The notes under the pieces are model-generated. The model was not told the DNA's origin and made no database searches. It was given only the letters and a program-made list of their open reading frames with translations. 33,303 nt of DNA, taken from a virus. Numbering within the stretch: the first letter of the stretch is position 1; each line of letters opens with the position of its first letter. Positions 5,751-11,881 of this stretch are shown one piece after another. The stretch covers positions 1-33,303 of IMG/VR virus record IMGVR_UViG_3300036652_001351. One strand, written 5' to 3'. Made by a program: the position numbers and the translations under genes.

Positions 5751-5822
5751 GTGTTATACGAATGGATAGAAAGTATTGACGAGCTGATCGTGAAGTTTGT
5801 GGTATGGAATGAGCACGATTAG
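5751..5822 (+). CDS. possible 23-residue peptide
   Basis: A GTG-started frame (LYEWIESIDELIVKFVVWNE) lying between the 45-residue gene and terS. A perfect TATAAT (5743-5748) sits two bases before the GTG. The frame is too short to judge and no -35 is evident; listed because it fills the gap in this tight block. Confidence 0.2.
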   Translation: MLYEWIESIDELIVKFVVWNEHD

Positions 5823-5824
5823 TT

Positions 5825-5834
5825 GTTTTGACAC
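5825..5834 (+). promoter_or_regulatory. TTGTTTTGAYA-family motif, copy 3 (before terS)
   Basis: Reads AGTTGTTTTGACAC, with a perfect TTGACA at 5828-5833, 32 nt before the terS ATG at 5860. No SD precedes that ATG. Confidence 0.6.
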
Positions 5835-5859
5835 TAGAGAATAGTTTTCAATCAAATCA

Positions 5860-6162
5860 ATGGCAAAAGGAGGCGCACGACCCGGAGCAGGCAGACCAAA
5901 AGGGACATTCAACAAGCCTCAGTTGCGAGATTTCATATCTGAAGACGAGGTACATGCACTCGTAGAGCAGGCAAAGGCACAGGCAATAGATAAGCCAGAG
6001 CTGTTGAAGTTCATACTCGACCACGTATTTGGAAAAGCACGACAGAACATCGGACTCGACGGTGGTGAAGACGGTGTACCCCTTTCAATAGAGATAAGCG
6101 AACAGATAGCACAGAAGAACGGTCTCCATGATCCTCACACCAGCACAAAATCAGATAGCTAG
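5860..6162 (+). CDS. terS: terminase small subunit
   Basis: A 100-residue protein opening with MAKGGARPGAGRPKG, a start typical of small terminase subunits and related phage DNA-binding proteins. It would recognise the phage DNA packaging site and hand DNA to the large subunit. The middle is helical (DEVHALVEQAKAQAIDKPEL) and the tail is short and disordered. The gene overlaps the start of terL by 35 bases, the expected neighbour. The start lacks an SD and lies 32 nt after a motif copy. The assignment rests on N-terminal style plus position. Confidence 0.75.
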   Translation: MAKGGARPGAGRPKGTFNKPQLRDFISEDEVHALVEQAKAQAIDKPELLKFILDHVFGKARQNIGLDGGEDGVPLSIEISEQIAQKNGLHDPHTSTKSDS

Positions 6163-7342
6163 CGACCTTCACAGGTTCCGTGTCCTTAACTGTGGACGAC
6201 GATTCGGCAAGACTTCCCTTGCTATCGAAGAGATTAAAGGTAAAGCAGTAGCAAGAGAATCACGCATAGCCTATATAGCTCCCACCATCCAGCAGGCTAG
6301 AGACATTGCATGGGAACAATTGAAGAAAGAGATGCGCCCCATCATCTCTTCTACGAACGAATCACGCCTCGAAATGCGCGTGAAGACGGTAGACGGCGAA
6401 GAAAGCCTGATAGTTCTTCGAGGCTGGGAAGCGGTTGAGACGCTACGCGGACAGTTCTTCGACTTCCTCGTGATAGACGAGGTTGCCACGATGCGTAATT
6501 TCTGGTCTGGCTGGAACGAAGTGCTCTCTCCTACCCTGACTGACCGAGCGGGTGATGCGCTATTCATCTCCACCCCCAAAGGATTCAACCATTTCTATGA
6601 TTTATATAACAACCAAGACAAGGATGAGACGTATAAATCATTCCACTACACCACCTTTGACAACCCGCATATCCCTGTCGAGGAGATAGAGCGTGAACGT
6701 CGTAGTAAGCCAGAAGATTCATTCGCACAGGAGTATCTTGCAGAGTTCCGCAAGATGGAAGGACTCGTATACAAGGAGTTCTCACGAGAACGGCACCTGT
6801 TCGACGACTTCACGCCATACAAAGTCGCTACGAGGCTTGTGGGCATAGACTTCGGATTCACTAACCCTTCTGCGATTCTCACGATAGAGAAAGACCATGA
6901 CAGTACCTACTGGGTGCGTTTTGAATGGTACAAGCGTGGAAAGACTGAGGAGCAGATAGCGGAATATGCACAATCCATTAAGGCAAATGCGTACTACCCA
7001 GACCCCGAGAATCCTGCTGCTATCAAGCGACTAGAAGATCTGCATTTGAACATACGCGAAGTGATTAAGGGACAGGGATCAGTGGCCTCGGGCATCAATA
7101 AGGTGCGCGAACTCTTCAAGCAGAACCGCCTGCGTGTACACAAGGACTGCGTGAACCTCATCAATGAGCTGGAGACTTATCGCTACCCTGAACCCAAGGA
7201 AGGCCAGAACGACGGCGAGAATCCGGTCAAGGAGAATGACCACGCCCTTGATGCGCTCCGCTACGTCATCATGATGGATTACGGAATCTCCGAGGAGGAG
7301 GTCGAACAGGACTTCAGCCTCTACTCGGCTACGTACAATTAA
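6128..7342 (+). CDS. terL: terminase large subunit (packaging ATPase/nuclease)
   Basis: A 404-residue DNA packaging motor. The ATPase domain has Walker A GRRFGKTS (23-30), Walker B FLVIDE (113-118) and the coupling motif LFISTPKG (145-152). The RNase H-like nuclease domain has D241 in VGIDFG, another acidic candidate near D292, and D371/D375 in NDHALDALRY. All key residues are present and the length is usual for the family. It would dock on the portal and cut genome units during packaging. It begins inside terS and its stop overlaps the stop of a convergent minus-strand gene. Confidence 0.95.
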   Translation: MILTPAQNQIASDLHRFRVLNCGRRFGKTSLAIEEIKGKAVARESRIAYIAPTIQQARDIAWEQLKKEMRPIISSTNESRLEMRVKTVDGEESLIVLRGWEAVETLRGQFFDFLVIDEVATMRNFWSGWNEVLSPTLTDRAGDALFISTPKGFNHFYDLYNNQDKDETYKSFHYTTFDNPHIPVEEIERERRSKPEDSFAQEYLAEFRKMEGLVYKEFSRERHLFDDFTPYKVATRLVGIDFGFTNPSAILTIEKDHDSTYWVRFEWYKRGKTEEQIAEYAQSIKANAYYPDPENPAAIKRLEDLHLNIREVIKGQGSVASGINKVRELFKQNRLRVHKDCVNLINELETYRYPEPKEGQNDGENPVKENDHALDALRYVIMMDYGISEEEVEQDFSLYSATYN

Positions 7343-7542
7343 TTAAAGTTCCCTTTCCGTATACCCAATATACCACTTGGTTGAATTGGCGGGATAAATA
7401 CAGTCGCTTGTTTCTCTTCAGAGGGCCATGTTTGTGCCCAACCTCGCTCTTTCCATTCCCAACGGTAGACGTTGTTATCGTCTCCGAGGCCATAGATTAC
7501 TTTTGCTTCTGGTGAAGCGGGTATTATTTGGATTATCTTCAT
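7339..7542 (-). CDS. hypothetical protein on opposite strand between terL and portal
   Basis: A 67-residue protein starting at the ATG at 7542 (MKIIQIIPASPEAKVIYGLG); a GTG at 7548 gives two more residues. The Gly/Trp-rich segment YGLGDDNNVYRWEWKERGW reads like a single beta-propeller blade or WD-like strand pair. It lies tail to tail with terL, overlapping by four bases (TTAATTAATTAA). A TATAGT lies about 15 bases upstream on the minus strand. A lone counter-strand gene in a late operon suggests an inserted accessory gene (moron). Confidence 0.55.
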   Translation of the reverse strand: MKIIQIIPASPEAKVIYGLGDDNNVYRWEWKERGWAQTWPSEEKQATVFIPPIQPSGILGIRKGNFN

Positions 7543-7587
7543 AAGCACAGTTTATCACTATAGTCCATAATCGAGGGTGTGGATAGT

Positions 7588-7599
7588 TGTTTTGATACG
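7588..7599 (+). promoter_or_regulatory. TTGTTTTGAYA-family motif, copy 4 (before portal)
   Basis: Reads AGTTGTTTTGATAC. The TTGATA core starts at 7592, 31 nt before the portal ATG at 7623. TATCGT (7611-7616) lies 12-7 bases before the ATG. AAGGA touches the ATG directly, too close for normal SD use. Confidence 0.6.
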
Positions 7600-7622
7600 A
7601 TACTCTTCACTATCGTCAAGGA

Positions 7623-9515
7623 ATGGCAGAACCGTACGGGGAATCGGATAAGACCTCTCCTAATGCAGACATCGAAGCCAGTGCTATCTCCCTCGTTCGA
7701 GGCGAGAAGCAGCGCTGGGAAATAGCGACCGCGTTCGTCACTGACCGCGTGTCCTTCAAGATGCGTCAGCTCATCCGTATTCTCCGTAAGAACTACTACG
7801 GCATATTCGACAACCCCAAGGATGAGTACACGGGCCTAGAGAAGATCTGGTATCCGCTCACGGAGATCAACGTGGAGGCGGTGGTGAAGAACATAGACCT
7901 TGACCAGAAAGACATCAACTTCCGCGCGAAGACCCAGAACGGCTACGAACTAACCGACCTCACCCGCGCAGCAGTGAAGGATAAGCTGCGTGCTATCTAT
8001 TTCGGCCAGAAGCTCGATGACTTCGAGCGTTCCCTGTGCATAGACGGTACGGCAGTGTGGAAGACGTACGAGGTTGACAAGAAGCTCATCATACAGAAGG
8101 TAGACCTGCTCAACGTCTACATAGACCCTACTACCCCGTCTATTCAGGAGGCATATCGCTTCACGGAGCGTTCCCTAATGTTCCCAGAGGAGATACAGGC
8201 GATGACCGGCTGGATAAATACGGAGGGTATTGACGAGAATGTCCCTGAAGGACTCCCGCGTGTTGACCCGTATTACCCTGCTCGCGGTGGTAGTGGTGCG
8301 TTCTCGAATGTGAAGATGATCGACGTGTACGAGACGTGGGGCAAGTTCCCGAAGTATCTCATCACGGGAAAGAAAGAGGACTCTACGGAAGAAGTAGAAG
8401 GCCATATCGTTGTCTCGGGCATTGACACTCCCGGAAAAGAGCGCTGCCACCTCATCGAGCTGAACAAAAAGCAGGATGCAGAGGGTAACTACTTAAAGCC
8501 ATACGAGGAGTGCTGGTATACTCGTGTCCCGAACCGTTGGTATGGTCGTGGTGTCGCTGAGAAGCTGCTCACTCTCCAGATATACGCGAACATCGTTTTT
8601 AATACGCGCATAAATCGTTCCCGCATATCGCAGCTCGGTCTCTTCAAGATAAAGAAAGGCGCAGGCATCACTCCCCAGATGCTCTCGCGCCTTCCTGCGA
8701 ACGGCGCAATCGTGCTCAATAACATGGACGACCTTCAAGAGATCGTCATGTCTGAGGTAGGGGCCACCAGCTACAAGGATGAGGATGTCATCAATTCGGT
8801 CTCTGAGCGCCTTACGAACGCATTTGAAGTAGCTACCGGAGAATCACTCCCCTCTTCTACACCTGCGACCAATGCAGCCTTGCAGTCTGCCGCCGCAAAG
8901 TCCGGCTTCTCTCTCATCAAGGACGGTATCGGCTCATTCCTTGAACGCTGGATGGATCGCCACGCCCTTCCTATCATCGCCAAGGAGCTTACGACCGACC
9001 AAGTAGTGCGTATCACTGCTGATGAAGAATCTTATAAGGCTCTCGTAGACCGTGTGGTGCTCTATAAGGCTCTCGAATCTCTCGACGATTCATTCGCTAA
9101 TGGATACATTCCTTCGCAGCAGGAGCTTCTCGACGCAATGGATTCTGCGCGCTCCAAGCTCGCAAAGAACGATATGTTTATCAAGCTGGTGCGGGATGTG
9201 GTCTCTGATGAGCTAGAGACTATCTGCTACGTGACGAATGAGGAGATGGACGTCGCCGTGACGGTCACGAACCTCATCAATATGCTCAACGTCGCCCCTG
9301 AATACAAGGATGCAATCGTGAAGCAGACCTTCGACCTCATGGGTCTCCCCGAGCCACGTACTCCCCCAGCAGCTCAGCAGGCTCCCGGACTTGCTCCACA
9401 GCCCGGCCAACAGGTCGCAGGAGCTATTGCAGGCGGCCAGCCCGCTCCGCAGCAAGTAGCACAGCTCGGAGGCGTACAACAGCAGCAAGCCATAACAGGA
9501 GCCTTGACTAAGTAG
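7623..9515 (+). CDS. portal protein
   Basis: A 630-residue protein filling the portal position directly after the terminase and before scaffold and capsid genes. Length and style (N-terminal helical region, IDGTAVWKTYEVDKK, LLNVYIDPTTPS, then a long helical region with NRSRISQLG and PNRWYGRGVAEKLL) fit podovirus-type portals, which form the dodecameric ring for DNA passage. The last 50 residues are Gln/Pro/Ala/Gly-rich and probably disordered. It starts 31 nt after a motif copy. No short diagnostic motif exists for portals, so the call combines overall pattern with gene order. Confidence 0.8.
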   Translation: MAEPYGESDKTSPNADIEASAISLVRGEKQRWEIATAFVTDRVSFKMRQLIRILRKNYYGIFDNPKDEYTGLEKIWYPLTEINVEAVVKNIDLDQKDINFRAKTQNGYELTDLTRAAVKDKLRAIYFGQKLDDFERSLCIDGTAVWKTYEVDKKLIIQKVDLLNVYIDPTTPSIQEAYRFTERSLMFPEEIQAMTGWINTEGIDENVPEGLPRVDPYYPARGGSGAFSNVKMIDVYETWGKFPKYLITGKKEDSTEEVEGHIVVSGIDTPGKERCHLIELNKKQDAEGNYLKPYEECWYTRVPNRWYGRGVAEKLLTLQIYANIVFNTRINRSRISQLGLFKIKKGAGITPQMLSRLPANGAIVLNNMDDLQEIVMSEVGATSYKDEDVINSVSERLTNAFEVATGESLPSSTPATNAALQSAAAKSGFSLIKDGIGSFLERWMDRHALPIIAKELTTDQVVRITADEESYKALVDRVVLYKALESLDDSFANGYIPSQQELLDAMDSARSKLAKNDMFIKLVRDVVSDELETICYVTNEEMDVAVTVTNLINMLNVAPEYKDAIVKQTFDLMGLPEPRTPPAAQQAPGLAPQPGQQVAGAIAGGQPAPQQVAQLGGVQQQQAITGALTK

Positions 9516-9526
9516 TTGTTTTGATA
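9515..9526 (+). promoter_or_regulatory. TTGTTTTGAYA-family motif, copy 5 (atypical position)
   Basis: Reads AGTTGTTTTGATAT immediately after the portal stop (TAG). The TTGATA core starts at 9521, only five bases before the ATG at 9526, unlike the 31-33 spacing seen elsewhere. The real start of the next gene may be later, or this copy acts differently. Confidence 0.45.
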
Positions 9527-9846
9527 TGTCCTCCACAGATACCCTCGATATAGAAACAAAGAAAGAACTGAGCGACGGAGAAGAAGTCTCGAATCTTCTT
9601 GAAAGTCGTGGCTGGGGAATCATAAAACCTAGGCTCGACAACAGGATCATCGACTTGCAGAACATCAACAATCTTGATGACACCAAGCCAGAGACCCTTT
9701 CCATACAGCTTGCTGCCCGCAAGATGGCTTCTGACCTATTGTTCGCGTGGCTTCAGTCTGATGTCTATGGCTATGCCGAGCAGCAGAAAGTGAACGCGCA
9801 ATCGCTTATTGAAAAAGATGACACTGGCTTCGTAGACAGAGGCTAA
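9526..9846 (+). CDS. hypothetical head-region protein
   Basis: A 106-residue acidic, mostly helical protein (MSSTDTLDIETKKELSDGEE; ESRGWGIIKPRLDNRIIDLQ) between portal and scaffold genes. No family recognised. Small proteins in this slot are often minor head or scaffold-assisting proteins (inference). The ATG at 9526 overlaps the motif copy. If transcription starts about 31 nt past the motif as elsewhere, translation would have to begin near codon 9, where only ATA is available, so read-through from the portal transcript is more likely. Confidence 0.55.
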   Translation: MSSTDTLDIETKKELSDGEEVSNLLESRGWGIIKPRLDNRIIDLQNINNLDDTKPETLSIQLAARKMASDLLFAWLQSDVYGYAEQQKVNAQSLIEKDDTGFVDRG

Positions 9847-9852
9847 TTGTTT

Positions 9853-9874
9853 CCCCGCGATTCCTCACGCGGGG
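9853..9874 (+). other. GC-rich hairpin before scaffold gene
   Basis: CCCCGCG (9853-9859) and CGCGGGG (9868-9874) form a perfect seven-bp stem with an eight-base loop, just after the stop of the 106-residue gene. No U-tract follows. It may terminate weakly or protect and separate the scaffold/capsid mRNA. Confidence 0.45.
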
Positions 9875-9921
9875 GCATAATGGTCGATCCCCTTCTTTAC
9901 CAGCAAACATATAGATTTCAT

Positions 9922-10482
9922 ATGAATGAAACTAACGCAAACCTTACTGACGAGACCCTATCTGATGCTACCCACGTGGAAGCGGCAGACGGTGGAGCGG
10001 CGGTTGCGAACGCTGATACGCTTAGCCTCACAGAATTGAACCAAATTCTCGGCAAGAACTTCCCAGACAAAGCAGCCGCTCTCAAATCCGTTAAGGACAC
10101 CTTCAGCTACGTGGGGCGCAAAGCTCCCGAGCCGCAAGCTCCGGCTGCTGATGAATCGTGGAAGACAGAGGTTCAGTCACTCAAGAATGACTTGTATTTC
10201 GCAGCACACCCCGAACTAACGGATTATCGCTCTCTTATCGAAAAGATGGGATCGAATCCTGCCGAGGTCGCGGAGATGCCCGAATTCAAGACCATTTTCG
10301 AGAAGGCTAAAGTAGCAGATGAAGTTGAACAGAAGAAATCTGTTGTACATTCTTCACCTCGCATAGCACAGGACAAGAACGCAATGGATACAGCAGTACA
10401 GCTCGTGAACGCCGGTAGGAATACCGAGGAAATAGCAGACGTGCTCGCTAAGAATCTCAACGAATCTCTTGGAATGGACTAG
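9922..10482 (+). CDS. scaffolding protein
   Basis: A 186-residue acidic, helix-rich protein (MNETNANLTDETLSDATHVE) directly upstream of the major capsid gene, the normal scaffold position. It has an Ala/Asp/Glu-rich N-terminus, a central helical stretch (ELNQILGKNFPDKAAALKSV) and a charged C-terminal helix (AMDTAVQLVNAGRNTEEIAD), the style of phage scaffolds, which template procapsid assembly and then leave. The ATG at 9922 is preferred over the in-frame extension to 9847, which would translate the GC-rich hairpin. Confidence 0.7.
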   Translation: MNETNANLTDETLSDATHVEAADGGAAVANADTLSLTELNQILGKNFPDKAAALKSVKDTFSYVGRKAPEPQAPAADESWKTEVQSLKNDLYFAAHPELTDYRSLIEKMGSNPAEVAEMPEFKTIFEKAKVADEVEQKKSVVHSSPRIAQDKNAMDTAVQLVNAGRNTEEIADVLAKNLNESLGMD

Positions 10483-10500
10483 GCAGGTGAGCCTTAATAT

Positions 10501-11430
10501 ATGGCTCTAACTAATATTCTGCAGACCTATGGTGACTCGACTATCAAGACCGACATCGTTCTTGACTCCGTCGAAATCATTTCTGCACGTGAAGACGGTA
10601 TCTTCTCGATGCTTGGCAAGACCAACGCTATCGCTATGGTGCACAGCTACCCTGTGGACACCCTTGCGACGGCTGGTTCCCTCGCAGTCGAGCAGGGCGC
10701 TGACTTCACCTACTCGGCACGTACGACTCCTACGCTCTTGACGAACCTCGTCCAGGAAGTAGCGCAGCCGCTCCGTGTCACCCGCCCGCAGGTTGCTGCA
10801 CAGCACTACCACGGGCAGAACGAACTTGAACGCCAGACCTCGAAGGCGCTCATGGAGTTCACCAACGGCGTTGAATTCGATCTCGTCCGTTCTACGCTCG
10901 TATCCGGTGTTTCCGGTACGGTCGCAAAGATGAACGGTATCATCAACGCTATCTCGAAGTCCACCAACACGTCGGCACAGGCGTCCGGCACGGTCTTCTC
11001 GGCAACGATCCTTGAAGGCATGATGCAGGACAACTGGACGAACTCCAACGGAGACGTCGCAACTGACCTGTTCGTGGGCGGCGCAGGCAAGCGTATCACG
11101 GACAACTTCGTACAGAAGACGAACGTGGTAGTCAACTCGCCTGACATTCGCGGCATCGTGAAGACGGTGACGACGTACGAGACGGCTCTCGGCACCCTGA
11201 CGATCCACAAGCATCGCTGGGTGGACATCGCAGGTACGGATGCAACCCTCCGCGTGCTCGGTATCAATCCGACCAAGCTCAAGGTTGCCTTCCTCGAGAA
11301 GCCTACCGTGCTCGATAACCTCACCGTCGGTGGTGCATACATGCCTCGCGCAGTGTACGCCTCGATGACGCTCGAAGTGCGTAATCAGGACTCCAACTTC
11401 TTCCAGTCTGGATTCCTTCGCACTCCGTAA
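10501..11430 (+). CDS. major capsid protein (SU10/DUF5309-like)
   Basis: A 309-residue protein with the style of the SU10/DUF5309 group of HK97-fold major capsid proteins: an N-terminal arm (MALTNILQTYGDSTIKTDIV), a segment with YPVDTLA...TYSARTTP, a central helix (LERQTSKALMEFTNGVEFDL) and a C-terminal beta-rich domain ending near the conserved AYMPRAVYASMTLEVRNQ. It would form the icosahedral shell. AGGTGA about eleven bases upstream is one of the few SD-like sites in the late region, fitting high expression. Codon use is strongly biased to C-ending codons, as expected for a highly expressed gene. Confidence 0.85.
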   Translation: MALTNILQTYGDSTIKTDIVLDSVEIISAREDGIFSMLGKTNAIAMVHSYPVDTLATAGSLAVEQGADFTYSARTTPTLLTNLVQEVAQPLRVTRPQVAAQHYHGQNELERQTSKALMEFTNGVEFDLVRSTLVSGVSGTVAKMNGIINAISKSTNTSAQASGTVFSATILEGMMQDNWTNSNGDVATDLFVGGAGKRITDNFVQKTNVVVNSPDIRGIVKTVTTYETALGTLTIHKHRWVDIAGTDATLRVLGINPTKLKVAFLEKPTVLDNLTVGGAYMPRAVYASMTLEVRNQDSNFFQSGFLRTP

Positions 11431-11442
11431 GTCCTTATTCAA

Positions 11443-11500
11443 GGTTGTATTTGGCTCCTTTCTTCTCTTTAGGAGGAGCCAAAGCAAAGAGAATGCAACC
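11443..11500 (+). other. hairpin after major capsid gene
   Basis: TTGGCTCC (11451-11458) pairs perfectly with GGAGCCAA (11475-11482), and GGTTG (11443-11447) with CAACC (11496-11500) adds an outer stem. It lies in the gap after the capsid stop. No U-tract follows on either strand, so it may be a weak terminator or a stabilising 3' structure for the abundant capsid mRNA. Confidence 0.5.
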
Positions 11501-11514
11501 CTAATATCATCCTC

Positions 11515-11829
11515 ATGGAATCAGCGAAATTCAAGATAAAGAACACGGTTGACACGTACATAAAGCTCAACCCCGAAGAGTATGGGGTATTCAAGGAATT
11601 CGTGAAACAGCAGCGCCATGCGCTCAAAGATGAGCATTTCGGTGTCTCGAATGACAGTAACTATATGCGTGCTCTGTATGAGATGCCTGTCACGCTCCAC
11701 GACATGATAACCAATGCACTCAACATAGACGAGCTGGAATGGTTCAAGTCCGGGGGCGAAGATCGCAAGCAAGGTGGCCGTTGGTTTGCTAACACATTTC
11801 CCACATTCCGTCTGCCGGATGCCGTCTAA
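11515..11829 (+). CDS. hypothetical protein after capsid gene
   Basis: A 104-residue protein (MESAKFKIKNTVDTYIKLNP) with mixed charge, a helical centre and an aromatic C-terminal part (RWFANTFPTF). No family recognised. Its slot between capsid and glycosyltransferase genes could hold a head decoration or neck protein (inference only). No SD is seen before the ATG. Confidence 0.55.
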   Translation: MESAKFKIKNTVDTYIKLNPEEYGVFKEFVKQQRHALKDEHFGVSNDSNYMRALYEMPVTLHDMITNALNIDELEWFKSGGEDRKQGGRWFANTFPTFRLPDAV

Positions 11830-11881
11830 AACTGTGAACGACATCAGATTATTCTTCACTTAATCATCAGATACTGTCCTC

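Noticed and set aside
10507-11487. 326-residue minus-strand frame opposite the capsid gene
   Set aside because: It is Arg/His/Cys-rich, a mirror of the strongly biased capsid codons.
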